A stretch of DNA of 28,102 nt from RUG714 sp964623515 (GTDB lineage: Bacteria; Bacillota; Clostridia; Oscillospirales; Acutalibacteraceae). The stretch spans positions 1-28,102 of the forward strand of contig CAZURV010000023.1 in NCBI GenBank assembly GCA_964623515.1, written 5' to 3'. This document shows, one piece after another, positions 15,407 to 24,480 of the stretch. The notes under the pieces were generated by a model that searched no databases, was not told the origin of the DNA, and was given only the letters and a program-made list of their open reading frames with translations. The stretch's first letter is position 1. Each line of letters opens with the position of its first letter. The position numbers and the translations under genes are program-made.

Positions 15407-15508
15407 ATGATGAGCAGAAAAGCCGCTAAGGTTATTGCCCTTATTCTTGCCGTTTTGATGGCACTGAGTGCTTGCTATGTACTCATTTATGTGTTGGCGG
15501 CAAAATAA
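15407..15508 (+). CDS. 33-residue single-span membrane peptide
   Basis: A short reading frame: MMSRKAAKVIALILAVLM, then ALSACYVLIYVLAAK and stop. It has a basic N-terminus followed by one hydrophobic span of about 22 residues containing a cysteine. GGAGGG at 15393-15398, inside the end of the mutase gene, lies 8 bases before the first ATG. The gene starts 6 bp after the mutase stop and ends 26 bp before the beta-galactosidase start, with another good ribosome-binding site there. Size and layout recall small Firmicute membrane peptides such as the stressosome-associated Prli42 or DUF4044-type proteins; that link is a guess. It could instead be a lipoprotein-like signal or a regulatory leader. 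Coding is likely given the strong ribosome-binding site and spacing. Confidence 0.65.
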   Translation: MMSRKAAKVIALILAVLMALSACYVLIYVLAAK

Positions 15509-15534
15509 ATAAAAGGTGTATATGAGGTGTCGAT

Positions 15535-18500
15535 ATGTATATTTGGGAAAATCCTGAAATTATTGAAGTAAATAAAGAAAAAGGTCATGCTGTTATGATG
15601 CCGTATAAAAGCGTAAAAAGTGCTTTGAGCGGTGATAACAGTCCTTATAAATTATCATTGAACGGAAAGTGGAAATTTTATTGGCAGATGGGAGTTGAAA
15701 ATCTTCCGTCAGGCTTTTCACGCCCCGATTTTTCCGATGAATCATGGGACACGATTGACGTGCCGTCAGTATGGCAACTGAAGGGATACGGTAAACCGAT
15801 TTATCTTTGCAACAGCTATCCGGATGCGCTGAGCACTAAAAAGAGTGAAATTCCGAAGATTGACCACAGTAAAAATGAAGTTGGTATATATCGCCGTACG
15901 TTTTTTGTGCCTGAGGACTGGGAAAACAAGCAGATTTATATTGTTTTCGGAGCTGTGAAAAGTGCGTTTAAGCTTTATATCAACGGAACGGAAATTGGTT
16001 ATTCGCAGGGTTCTATGCTCGGCGCTGAGTTCGATATAACCGAATATGTATCTCCGGGCAAAAATTCAGTTACCGCGGAGGTTTACCGTTATTCTGACGG
16101 CTCGTATCTTGAAGACCAGGATATGTGGTCCTTATCGGGAATTTACCGTGAGGTTTATATATATGCGGAAGAGAAAACCATGATAAAAGATTTTTATTTC
16201 CGTACGGATTTTAACGAAGATTTTACGGAAAGCAAGGTTAAGCTTGACGTTTTCTGTAAAAATCTGACGGATATAAAATCCTATAATCTCGAAGCATATT
16301 TATTATACGGTGAAAACAAAATTGGCATCGGATTACAAAAGATTCCGTGCGGAGACAGTGTGCAAAAGTTTACCGCAAAAGTAATCGGACCGCACCTGTG
16401 GAGTGCGGAAACTCCTGATTTATATACGCTTGTTATGACGATTGACACAGGTACGGATATTTTTTATGTTAAGACGTATAAAGTCGGTTTCAGAAAAAAC
16501 GAAATCCGCGGAAATAAGCTTTTCTTGAACGGAAAAGAAATCATGATAAAGGGCGTAAACCGCCATGAATTTGATCCAGATAATGCATGGGCGGTTCCCG
16601 AGTCGCGTTTTCACGAGGATATGATGCTGATGAAAAAAGCGAATATAAATGCTGTTCGTACAAGTCATTATCCGAACAGTCCGCTTTTTTATGAGCTTTG
16701 CAATCAGTATGGGCTGTATGTTATGGACGAATGCGACCTTGAAACGCACGGAGTACGCAGGAAAAACTGTCCGGGGGACAATCCAATGTGGACTGCCGCA
16801 GTTGTGGACCGTATGGAGCGTATGGTATTGAGGGACAGGAATATTCCCTGTATTTTTATGTGGAGTCTAGGCAATGAGGCAGGTGGCGGAAGCAATTTTC
16901 TGCGGATGAAGGAAGCGGCTCTGAAACTGGACGATACCCGCAAGTTTCACTATGAAGGTGATTTTGATTTTGAAGCCAGCGATGTTATCAGCCGAATGTA
17001 CCCCGATTATAAAGTTATGAAAAAAATGGGCGAAATGAAAGAGATAAAAGAAAGCCTTTACGATAATGTTGCAAATGCTCTTGCCGCCGATAACAAACCG
17101 ATTCCGGCAGCAAAATATAAAGATCATCCGGTAATATTGTGTGAATATGCGCATGCCATGGAAAATAGCCTCGGCAATTTCATAGATTATATGGATGATT
17201 TTGAGAAATATGAGAATATGTGCGGCGGATTCATATGGGATTTTGTGGATCAGGCAATCAGGCGTACCGATGAAAATGGAAATGAAAAGTGGCTTTACGG
17301 AGGAGATTTTGGTGAGGGCAGAACAGACGCTTATTTCTGTGCCAACGGAATTATCGGCGCAGACAGAAAACCGCATCCTTCGTGGTATGAAGTGAAAAAG
17401 GTTTACGGGGAGTTTGCGCTTTACGAAATCAATGCGCTTGAGGGCTCTTTTGAAGTTTATAATAAATACAGTTTTATCAATCTGAACAAATTTGATTTTC
17501 ATTTCACTTGGGAGAAAAACGGAGGGGTTATTCTTGAGGGTGATATTGAGATTGATGCCGAGCCGAAAACGTATTCCAAAATCAAAGTTCCTGTTCCGCA
17601 AATCAGTGAAAACTGCAGGTTGACTTTTAATCTTTATCAGTGCCTTAAAAAGGATGCGCCGTGGGCAAACGCAGGCTATGTGCAGTGTTTTGCGCAAACA
17701 GAAGTGTTTGACAAACCTCCGTACGAGTTTGATTCTGCCGGCGGCAATATCGACTATAAGTTTATCGGTGGCAAGAATAAAATATGCGTTAGCGGCGATA
17801 ATTACAGAATTATATTCAGCAAAGGTCTTATTGACAGCATTGAATACGGCGGAAAAACCGTTATGAAGGAAACTCTGAAACCCAATTATTTTCGTGCGTT
17901 TACCGATAATGACTATACGGGTCTTAATTTTGTCCGCAGTATGAAATGGATTCTTCCGTTCAATTTGTGGCGTATATCGCAGAAACATATGAAAGCTTTT
18001 GCGTTTAAAGTAACCGAACAGCCCGACGGTCTTCTGCTTACTTCAAGAGTTGGTACTTTTATGGGGATAGGAAAGCTGAGCTACAAAGTCAATGCAAAAG
18101 GCGAAATATTGGTGAAACACAATTTCATTCCGTTTATGAATGCCTTAAAAATCGGTATGACAGCGGTTATAGACGGCTCATTAAACCAAGCAGAATGGCT
18201 TGGCAGAGGACCGTCGGAATGTTATCTTGATCGTAAAACAGGTTCGAGAATTTCGCGTTATACGTTTCCGGTAAGCATGCTGGAACACAGATATATGCGT
18301 CCGCAGGAAAACGGACACCGCGAGGACGCGAGCTATGTTAAATTTTCTTCAGAGCGTGGTGAAAAACTTGCGTTTTATTCTGCCAATGAAAAAGATTTAG
18401 GGTTTAATGCATGGTATTATACGCAGGAAGATCTCCAGAAAGCAGAACATCTTCATGAACTTACTTACGCAGATGATATAACCATAAATATAGATTATTC

Positions 18501-18618
18501 ACAGTGCGGAGTCGGCGGAGACCTTCCGGGTATGGCACATATTCGGCCGCAGTATAAGTTGCATGCATTCCGTCGTTATTCTCAGGCGTTTATTATATCT
18601 TGTGCAGATATAAATTAG
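15535..18618 (+). CDS. lacZ: Beta-galactosidase, glycoside hydrolase family 2
   Basis: A 1027-residue GH2 enzyme, close to the 1024 residues of E. coli LacZ, that hydrolyses terminal beta-galactosides such as lactose. Order: jelly-roll sugar-binding domain (about 45-215, with DVPSVWQLKGYGKPIY), immunoglobulin-like domain, TIM barrel (about 330-640), and the C-terminal small-chain domain. The acid/base is E448 in SLGNEAGGGS and the nucleophile E537 in ILCEYAHAME. Other family marks are IKGVNRHEFDP, RTSHYPNSP and GGFIWDFVDQ. Most relatives read CEYAHAMGNS; here glycine is glutamate (AMENSLGN). No signal peptide, so cytoplasmic. The ATG at 15535 follows GAGGTGTCGAT. No lactose permease or lac-type regulator is nearby. 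Confidence 0.96.
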   Translation: MYIWENPEIIEVNKEKGHAVMMPYKSVKSALSGDNSPYKLSLNGKWKFYWQMGVENLPSGFSRPDFSDESWDTIDVPSVWQLKGYGKPIYLCNSYPDALSTKKSEIPKIDHSKNEVGIYRRTFFVPEDWENKQIYIVFGAVKSAFKLYINGTEIGYSQGSMLGAEFDITEYVSPGKNSVTAEVYRYSDGSYLEDQDMWSLSGIYREVYIYAEEKTMIKDFYFRTDFNEDFTESKVKLDVFCKNLTDIKSYNLEAYLLYGENKIGIGLQKIPCGDSVQKFTAKVIGPHLWSAETPDLYTLVMTIDTGTDIFYVKTYKVGFRKNEIRGNKLFLNGKEIMIKGVNRHEFDPDNAWAVPESRFHEDMMLMKKANINAVRTSHYPNSPLFYELCNQYGLYVMDECDLETHGVRRKNCPGDNPMWTAAVVDRMERMVLRDRNIPCIFMWSLGNEAGGGSNFLRMKEAALKLDDTRKFHYEGDFDFEASDVISRMYPDYKVMKKMGEMKEIKESLYDNVANALAADNKPIPAAKYKDHPVILCEYAHAMENSLGNFIDYMDDFEKYENMCGGFIWDFVDQAIRRTDENGNEKWLYGGDFGEGRTDAYFCANGIIGADRKPHPSWYEVKKVYGEFALYEINALEGSFEVYNKYSFINLNKFDFHFTWEKNGGVILEGDIEIDAEPKTYSKIKVPVPQISENCRLTFNLYQCLKKDAPWANAGYVQCFAQTEVFDKPPYEFDSAGGNIDYKFIGGKNKICVSGDNYRIIFSKGLIDSIEYGGKTVMKETLKPNYFRAFTDNDYTGLNFVRSMKWILPFNLWRISQKHMKAFAFKVTEQPDGLLLTSRVGTFMGIGKLSYKVNAKGEILVKHNFIPFMNALKIGMTAVIDGSLNQAEWLGRGPSECYLDRKTGSRISRYTFPVSMLEHRYMRPQENGHREDASYVKFSSERGEKLAFYSANEKDLGFNAWYYTQEDLQKAEHLHELTYADDITINIDYSQCGVGGDLPGMAHIRPQYKLHAFRRYSQAFIISCADIN

Positions 18619-18633
18619 AACTGAATATAAAAA

Positions 18634-18669
18634 AGAACCCTGAACTCTGCAGATGGATTTCGGGGTTCT
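18634..18669. terminator. Probable intrinsic terminator after beta-galactosidase
   Basis: AGAACCCTGAA (18634-18644) pairs with TTCGGGGTTCT (18659-18669) with one mismatch. It lies 16 bases past the lacZ stop. The T-run on the plus strand is poor (CTCTTCAT), so efficiency is uncertain. Confidence 0.6.
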
Positions 18670-18749
18670 CTTCATGAGTATAGCGTATTGCGTTTAGAGT
18701 TTCGTACCTAATCCGCATCTGATACTGCGGATAAGTGGATAAAAAATAT

Positions 18750-18763
18750 ATCTGTAAACAGAT
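18750..18763. promoter_or_regulatory. Inverted repeat upstream of the trkA promoter
   Basis: ATCTGT AA ACAGAT is a perfect dyad, preceded by an A-run and followed by TTTTT. It lies 26 bp upstream of the trkA -35 box. It could be a weak terminator or a binding site. Confidence 0.4.
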
Positions 18764-18788
18764 TTTTCTATCGCTTTAAACCCTTATA

Positions 18789-18817
18789 TTGAAAATGAAA
18801 AATAAATGTAGTACAAT
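18789..18817 (+). promoter_or_regulatory. Predicted sigma-A promoter for the trkA operon
   Basis: TTGAAA (18789-18794) and TACAAT (18812-18817) are 17 bp apart, about 55 bases before the trkA start. Confidence 0.68.
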
Positions 18818-18871
18818 AGCTTTGTCCAGCTTCAGGATTGGCTAAATTTTATTTCTTAATCGGAGGATTGT

Positions 18872-20227
18872 ATGAAAGTAATAATTGTCGGAGACGGCAA
18901 GGTTGGAGATATTCTCGCGAATTATATATCAAGCGAAGGTCATGACGTTACCGTTATTGATAAAAATTCAACTCGGATGGAAGCAATCGTCAGCAAATAC
19001 GATGTGCAGGGCTATATCGGCAACGGTGCGAGCTATAAGGTCCTTCTTGAATCCGATACGGGAAAAGCCGATTTGTTTATCGCCGTAACGGGAAATGACG
19101 AAACAAATATGCTTTGTTGTATGTTCGCCAAAAAAATCGGTGCAAAACATACTGTTGCACGTGTGCGGAACCCGGAATATTCAAGTCAGTTTGGTTTTAT
19201 GAGAAATCAGCTCGGCGTAGATGTTATTATCAATTCTGATTATGAGGCGGCGCGCTCGATAGGACGTCTGATACAGTTTCCGGACGCTCTTGATATAGAT
19301 ACTTTTGGTAAAGGGCGCGTGGATATTGCCGAGATAAAAATAACACAAAATCATCCGCTTATCGGAATGCAGTTGATGGATTTTCACAGCACAAAAACCA
19401 ATATTCTTGTATGTGCGGTAAGGCGTGGAGGAGATGTAATCATTCCCGGCGGAGACTATGTTATTGAGCAGGGCGATATTATCAGCATAACCGCTTCGCA
19501 CAGTGATTTAATTTCATTTTTCAGACAGATAGGAATTATTAAGAAGAAAATTAAAACCGTGTTTATTATAGGCGGAAGCAGACTGGCGTATTATCTTGCC
19601 AAAAGCCTTGCAAATAATGGCGTAATTGTAAAAATATTCGAGCGTGATTCCGAGCGTTGCGAACATCTTGCGGATTTGCTACCGAAAGCTACAATAATTA
19701 ATGCAGACGGTGTCGACAACAATAATCTTCTTGACGAAGGTCTTGAAGACGCAGATGCCTGCGTTTCTCTTACTGGTATGGATGAACTGAATATTGTCGT
19801 TTCCTGTTTTGCAAACAGCTTGGGCGTAGACAAAGTGATAACCAAAGTCAACCGTTTCAGTTTTCGTCAAATGCTTTCGGAAATGGGGCTGGAAAGCGTT
19901 ATAAGCCCCAAAAACGAAACGGCCAATGTTATTCTGCGGTATCTGCGCGGAATCGAAAATGCTTCGGGCAACAATATCAAAGCACTTTATAAAATTGCCG
20001 GTGATATGGTTGAAGCGATAGAATTCGTTGCTACGGAAGGATTCCCGTGTCTCGGAATTCCGCTTAAAGAAATTGAACTTAAATCCGGTATGCTCATTGC
20101 CAGCATTATCAGAAAAGGAAAGGTGATTATACCGGATGGTGAAACAACCATTGAATACGGCGACAGCGTTATTGTCGTAACCACAAGTCATGCCATCATT
20201 GAATTAAAAGATATACTGAGCTATTAA
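18872..20227 (+). CDS. trkA: Trk potassium-uptake regulatory subunit TrkA
   Basis: A 451-residue cytoplasmic gating subunit that binds nucleotides and controls the TrkH channel. It has the full duplicated layout: RCK-N domain 1 from residue 1 (VIIVGDGKVGDILANYI, then VTVIDKN), RCK-C domain 1 about 140-220, RCK-N domain 2 from about 229 (VFIIGGSRLAYYLAKSL), and RCK-C domain 2 at the end (IPDGETTIEYGDSVIVVTT). The second nucleotide loop reads GGSRLAYYLA, lacking the last glycine of a GxGxxG, so the two sites may differ in affinity. The ATG at 18872 follows ATCGGAGGATTGT. The trkH gene begins 14 bp after the stop, giving a standard trkA-trkH operon. Confidence 0.95.
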   Translation: MKVIIVGDGKVGDILANYISSEGHDVTVIDKNSTRMEAIVSKYDVQGYIGNGASYKVLLESDTGKADLFIAVTGNDETNMLCCMFAKKIGAKHTVARVRNPEYSSQFGFMRNQLGVDVIINSDYEAARSIGRLIQFPDALDIDTFGKGRVDIAEIKITQNHPLIGMQLMDFHSTKTNILVCAVRRGGDVIIPGGDYVIEQGDIISITASHSDLISFFRQIGIIKKKIKTVFIIGGSRLAYYLAKSLANNGVIVKIFERDSERCEHLADLLPKATIINADGVDNNNLLDEGLEDADACVSLTGMDELNIVVSCFANSLGVDKVITKVNRFSFRQMLSEMGLESVISPKNETANVILRYLRGIENASGNNIKALYKIAGDMVEAIEFVATEGFPCLGIPLKEIELKSGMLIASIIRKGKVIIPDGETTIEYGDSVIVVTTSHAIIELKDILSY

Positions 20228-20241
20228 GAGAAGGATTTATT

Positions 20242-21831
20242 ATGAATTACAGGATTACGGCTTATATAATCGGAAAAATCCTTATGGTTGAAGGACTTTT
20301 TATGATGCTTCCGATGATGTGCGCTGTTTTCTATAAAGAATACAGGGATATTATTGCTTTTATTATACCGGCGCTTTGCTTGCTTGCCGCCGGTCTTTTG
20401 CTTTCCGTGAAGAAACCGAAAAATATGCGTATGGGCGCTAAAGAGGGTTTTATTTCCGTCGGGCTTGCATGGATACTGGTTTCACTTGTCGGTGCTGTTC
20501 CTCTGGTAATAGGAGGAATGATACCGAATTATGTTGATGCGTTTTTTGAAATCGTATCGGGATTTACAACGACGGGTTCCAGTGTAATACGAACGCTTTC
20601 CTTTGATGAACATCACGGATTATATTTTTGGCGCAGTTTTACAAATTGGATAGGCGGAATGGGAATCCTCGTGTTTATGCTTGCGGTTCTGCCTAAAACG
20701 GACACCATTAGTTCAAAATATATGTATGCTTTAAAAGCGGAATCGCCCGGACCGCAGGTAGGAAAGATTGTGCCGAAACTCAGAGATACGGCAAGAATAC
20801 TTTATCTAATTTATATCGCGCTGAGCGCTGCGGAATTTTTGCTTTTGATTTTAGGCAAGGTTTCTGTTTACTCTGCGCTTCTGCATACTTTCAGCACTGC
20901 AGGAACAGGAGGATTCGGGCTTTATGGAGACAGTATAGGCAGTTTCAGCCCGTATTGTCAATATGTTATTTCCATCTTTATGATTCTTTTCGCAACGAAT
21001 TTCAACATATATTTTCTGGTGATTACGGGAAATATAATCGCGGCGCTGAAAAGTGAGGAACTCAGGTGGTTCTGGATTATTATCATATGTTCTGTAACAA
21101 CCATAACAATATCTGTTTTCTGCTATAACGGAATCGGCGGATTTTCAGGCGGAGAAAAAGCGTTCAGGGAAGCGCTTTTCCAGGTTGCGTCGCTTATGTC
21201 CACAACGGGATTTTCAACGGTGGATTTCAATAATTGGCCTGTTTTGTGCAAAACGATTCTACTTATTCTGATGTTTATCGGCGGATGCGCTGGTTCTACG
21301 GGCGGCGGAATTAAAGTAAGCCGTATTATGATGTTAATCAAAAACGGTTTGCGTGAAATACGATATGTACTGAATCCCAATGCTGTTATTCCGGTTAAAA
21401 TTGAAGGTAAAAAGGTTGATCATAAAGTAATCAGAGGAACAACGTCTTATTTGATAATCTATATTATAATTTTTGTATTTTCCTGGATTTTGATAAGTGG
21501 TTTTGAAAATGGGAAAACCGTAAACGGAAACGTTTTTGACATTGAAACAAATTTCAGTGCAGTTGCCGCGTGTCTGAACAATATAGGTCCCGGTATGGGA
21601 AAGATAATCGGTCCGACTGGCAATTTCGCAGATTATTCGGCGTTTTCCAAAATTATTCTCGCTTTCGATATGCTTGTGGGAAGGCTTGAAATTTTCCCGA
21701 TTCTGATTATTTTTTCGCCGTCAACCTGGCTCACATCTTTGAAATACAGTGTGAATAAAATCTGGCTCGGAATTATGAGATGCAGAAGATCGAAAGATGA
21801 AATAAGCGATGCTGACGAAGGACTTAATTAA
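20242..21831 (+). CDS. trkH: TrkH-family potassium channel subunit
   Basis: A 529-residue integral membrane protein, the K+-translocating subunit of the Trk/Ktr superfamily. The four pore-loop filter segments are visible in order: GFTTTGSSV, FSTAGTGGFG, MSTTGFSTVDF and NNIGPGMGK. IGGMGILVFMLAVLP after the first pore and GRLEIFPILIIFSP near the C-terminus are family marks. About ten or more hydrophobic spans are present, as expected for four M1-P-M2 repeats plus extra helices. The ATG at 20242 follows GAGAAGGATTTATT. Its partner trkA lies 14 bp upstream, and the FemAB gene starts 12 bp downstream, so all are probably one transcript. Confidence 0.95.
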   Translation: MNYRITAYIIGKILMVEGLFMMLPMMCAVFYKEYRDIIAFIIPALCLLAAGLLLSVKKPKNMRMGAKEGFISVGLAWILVSLVGAVPLVIGGMIPNYVDAFFEIVSGFTTTGSSVIRTLSFDEHHGLYFWRSFTNWIGGMGILVFMLAVLPKTDTISSKYMYALKAESPGPQVGKIVPKLRDTARILYLIYIALSAAEFLLLILGKVSVYSALLHTFSTAGTGGFGLYGDSIGSFSPYCQYVISIFMILFATNFNIYFLVITGNIIAALKSEELRWFWIIIICSVTTITISVFCYNGIGGFSGGEKAFREALFQVASLMSTTGFSTVDFNNWPVLCKTILLILMFIGGCAGSTGGGIKVSRIMMLIKNGLREIRYVLNPNAVIPVKIEGKKVDHKVIRGTTSYLIIYIIIFVFSWILISGFENGKTVNGNVFDIETNFSAVAACLNNIGPGMGKIIGPTGNFADYSAFSKIILAFDMLVGRLEIFPILIIFSPSTWLTSLKYSVNKIWLGIMRCRRSKDEISDADEGLN

Positions 21832-21843
21832 CGGAGTATTGAT

Positions 21844-22878
21844 ATGATAGAAAGAGTAAACGATAACAATTACAGTGAATATGAAGAATTTTTGAAGAAC
21901 CATCCTAAAGGTCTATTCTGCCATACAAAAGGCTGGGGAAAGGTAAAATCCGCCTGGAAATGGGAAGCTGTAATGTGCAGAGACGAAAACAACAATATCA
22001 AGGGAGCGGGAAGCGTGCTGATACGTTTTGTTCCGGTTATCGGATATTCCCTGTGTTATGTAACGAGAGGATTTGCCTGTGATGAGAATGATTTTGATAC
22101 GTTTGACGAACTTCTTGAGGGAATCAAATTGATAGCCAAAGAGAATAAAGGCTATGTTATTAAGATTGACCCGGAAGTTGAAATCGGAAAAACAGGGCTG
22201 GAAAATCATCTCAAAAGCATAGGATTTAAGAAACTTCCGTCCGGGCTTGATTTTGAGAATGTTCAGGCGCGTTTCGTATATTGCTTGGATTATAAAGGTA
22301 TGAGTGAAGAAGAGCTTATGCTCACGTTTAAGCCCGATTACAGAAACAGAATCAGAAAAGCTTCAAGAAAAGGAGTGGAGGTTAAAATCTGTGGCAAGGA
22401 TGCACTTCCGGATTTTGTCAGAATTATGGAAGAAACAGGTGAAAGGGACGGCTTTGCAACAAGACCGATTTCATATTTTGAATCTATGCTTGACGGACTC
22501 GGAGAGTACTGCAGACTATATATGGCGTATTATGAGGGCAATCCTATTGCCGGTACGATTGCCGTAAATTTCGGACATACCTGCAAGTATCAATACGGTG
22601 CGTCCTCTAACTCGCACCGCAATACTTATCCAAACTATCTGCTTCAATGGCGTATGATTCAGTGGGGAATGGAAACAGGCGCAGATGTCTATGATTTCGG
22701 CGGTATCAGCGGTGATATAAATAATGAAAACAATCCGCATTACGGACTTTACCGTTTTAAACGCGGCTTCAACGGATATATACGCGAGTTTATAGGGGAG
22801 TATGATTTGGTCCTGAATCCGTTTGTTTACCGCCTTTATAATATTTCCGATAAAATCATTCACAAATTAAGAGGATAA
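21844..22878 (+). CDS. FemAB-family peptidoglycan interpeptide-bridge aminoacyltransferase
   Basis: A 344-residue enzyme of the FemX/FemA/B (FmhB/MurM) family, which adds amino acids from aminoacyl-tRNA to the lysine side chain of lipid II. Two GNAT-like lobes are seen: the first with FCHTKGWGKVKSAWKW, the second with YRNRIRKASRKGVEV, PIAGTIAVNFGHTCKYQYGA, NYLLQWRMIQWGMETGADVYDFGGISGD and LYRFKRGFNG. No membrane segment is present, so it should act at the inner membrane surface. The residue it adds cannot be told. GGAGTATTGAT precedes the ATG at 21844. It lies between trkH and an alanine-racemase-like gene with only 3 bp to the latter, which suggests joint work in wall bridge synthesis. Confidence 0.92.
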   Translation: MIERVNDNNYSEYEEFLKNHPKGLFCHTKGWGKVKSAWKWEAVMCRDENNNIKGAGSVLIRFVPVIGYSLCYVTRGFACDENDFDTFDELLEGIKLIAKENKGYVIKIDPEVEIGKTGLENHLKSIGFKKLPSGLDFENVQARFVYCLDYKGMSEEELMLTFKPDYRNRIRKASRKGVEVKICGKDALPDFVRIMEETGERDGFATRPISYFESMLDGLGEYCRLYMAYYEGNPIAGTIAVNFGHTCKYQYGASSNSHRNTYPNYLLQWRMIQWGMETGADVYDFGGISGDINNENNPHYGLYRFKRGFNGYIREFIGEYDLVLNPFVYRLYNISDKIIHKLRG

Positions 22879-22881
22879 AAT

Positions 22882-23973
22882 ATGAAATATGTTGTAAACG
22901 TAAATGATATTAAAAAGAATATAAATACTGTAAAATCTGAGGTGGGTGAGGCTCAAATTATCGGTGTGCTGAAAGGCAACGGCTATGGTTTCGGAACGGA
23001 AAGAATGGCTGAAATCGAGCTGGAGTGCGGAATCAATATGTTCGCCGTTACGGAGATTGAGGATGCCGAGATGCTTCGTTCCGGTATTCTGAAAGATAAA
23101 GATATATTGATGCTTCGTTCAACCGCCATCCCGGATGAAATTTCCCGAATCATAGACTGCGGAGCAGTGGCAACAGTCGGTTCTCCTGCTGCGGCCAAAG
23201 CGCTGAATGCATATTGCAATGCAAAAGGCGTAATCGGGAGAGCGCATATTGCTGTGGACAGCGGTATGGGACGTTATGGCTTTCTCAAAGATGAAACGGA
23301 TGATATATGCCGTGTTATGGACAGTTCTTCGTCTGTAGATTTCTGCGGTATATATACGCATTTTTCGTCTGCTTTTACAAATTCTGAAATCACACGAAAA
23401 GAGCTTGGTGTTTTTTTGGAGGTTGTAAGAGAACTTCAAAAACGCGGTTACAAAACAGGTATGATTCATGCGGCAAATTCGAGTGCGTTTTTTAATGTTC
23501 CCGAATCGCGGCTGGACGCTGTAAGAATCGGTTCGGCATTCGCAGGCAGAATTTTCGGGCCAAATGCGGAAAAATTGAAAAAGGTCGGCATTCTTGAAAC
23601 GGAAATTGTTGAAGTCAAAATTCTGCCCAAAGGCTATAAGGTCGGCTATAACGGAACATACACAACGAATCGGGATACGAAAGCCGCCATACTTCCTGTT
23701 GGGCATACGGATGGTTGGGGCAGAACGGATGATTATGAACTCTTTACGTTTAAAGACGCTGTTTTTTCGGCTTTGAGGGGAATAAAAGGCGTGCTTACAA
23801 AAAAACGTACGTGTGTTGAAATCTGCGGTAAAAAATATCCGATAATAGGCCAGATTGGTCTGTCACATACAGCGGTTGATATAACCGGAACAGATATTGA
23901 AGTCGGAACTGCGGTACAGCTTGATTTGTCTCCATTGAAGGTTTCTGCTGCGGTTAAGCGCGAATATATTTGA
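22882..23973 (+). CDS. Divergent alanine racemase-like PLP enzyme
   Basis: A 363-residue fold-type III PLP protein of the alanine racemase family. The PLP lysine is K31 in VLKGNGYGFG, where most relatives read VVKADAYGHG. HIAVDSGMGRYGF, YTHFSSAFTN, IHAANSSAFF and VRIGSAFAGRIFG follow the barrel. The second catalytic base is Y256 in KVGYNGTYTT. Near the C-terminus the usual Met-Asp of the GRxxMD motif is replaced by L327-S328 in IGQIGLSHTAVDI. These changes suggest a specialised racemase (alanine, serine or another amino acid) or a diverged paralogue rather than the housekeeping Alr. It starts 3 bp after the FemAB stop, with AAGAGGATAAAAT as ribosome-binding site. A terminator at 24006-24046 ends the operon. 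Confidence 0.88.
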   Translation: MKYVVNVNDIKKNINTVKSEVGEAQIIGVLKGNGYGFGTERMAEIELECGINMFAVTEIEDAEMLRSGILKDKDILMLRSTAIPDEISRIIDCGAVATVGSPAAAKALNAYCNAKGVIGRAHIAVDSGMGRYGFLKDETDDICRVMDSSSSVDFCGIYTHFSSAFTNSEITRKELGVFLEVVRELQKRGYKTGMIHAANSSAFFNVPESRLDAVRIGSAFAGRIFGPNAEKLKKVGILETEIVEVKILPKGYKVGYNGTYTTNRDTKAAILPVGHTDGWGRTDDYELFTFKDAVFSALRGIKGVLTKKRTCVEICGKKYPIIGQIGLSHTAVDITGTDIEVGTAVQLDLSPLKVSAAVKREYI

Positions 23974-24005
23974 AAGTTTGAAGTAAAATCAGTAAAATAA
24001 TATAA

Positions 24006-24046
24006 AAAATCTCCTGAGATGCACAACTGGTATTTCAGGAGATTTT
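24006..24046. terminator. Bidirectional intrinsic terminator between two convergent genes
   Basis: AAAATCTCCTGA (24007-24018) pairs perfectly with TCAGGAGATTTT (24035-24046). It separates the racemase-like gene (+) from the regulator gene (-). Confidence 0.87.
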
Positions 24047-24086
24047 CAGTGTAAATAACGGCAGATTCTGTTATCGGTTTTCAGTT

Positions 24087-24461
24087 TTAATTATTCTCGG
24101 TTTTATTTCTTATTACATTCACTAAAGAAATCAAATATTTTTCCTGCTCGGATTTGCTTAACTGGCGGTAACAGGATAGAAGTTTGCTTTCATCCTTCGT
24201 TAAAACCGCATTTAAATTAACCTCATAGGAAACCGACGGCGCTGAAATCTTTTCAATAACGCTCTGCGAATCATAATTAACAATATCGTCAATGGACATA
24301 CCGTAAATGTTGGATAAAACCGAAAGTGCTTCAATGCTCGGATTTATTTTTCCGAGCTCATAATATGAATATGTGGATCTGTCTATATTTAATTTGTCGG
24401 CAACCTGTTTTTGCGTTAAACCGTTGCTGATGCGCAACTCTTTCAGTGTTTTTGCTAACAT
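24087..24461 (-). CDS. XRE-family helix-turn-helix transcriptional regulator
   Basis: A 124-residue DNA-binding protein. Residues 1-60 form a Cro/CI-type helix-turn-helix: TLKELRISNGLTQKQVADKL, then IDRSTYSYYELGKINPSIEA. The C-terminal half (about 65-124) is charged and helical, with LTKDESKLLSCYRQLSKSEQ, probably for dimerisation. The frame is open to 24509, but AGGTGA lies six bases before the ATG at 24461 and the predicted promoter covers 24481-24509, so the shorter form is right. It is divergent from the dTDP-glucose dehydratase gene with a 179-bp gap, and may control itself and that gene. The signal it senses is unknown. Confidence 0.88.
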   Translation of the reverse strand: MLAKTLKELRISNGLTQKQVADKLNIDRSTYSYYELGKINPSIEALSVLSNIYGMSIDDIVNYDSQSVIEKISAPSVSYEVNLNAVLTKDESKLLSCYRQLSKSEQEKYLISLVNVIRNKTENN

Positions 24462-24480
24462 GGAACTCACCTCAGCTTTT

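Noticed and set aside
16867..17988. 373-residue minus-strand frame inside lacZ
   Set aside because: It is antisense to the beta-galactosidase catalytic domain. Its length follows from the codon bias of the real gene, and no motif is seen.
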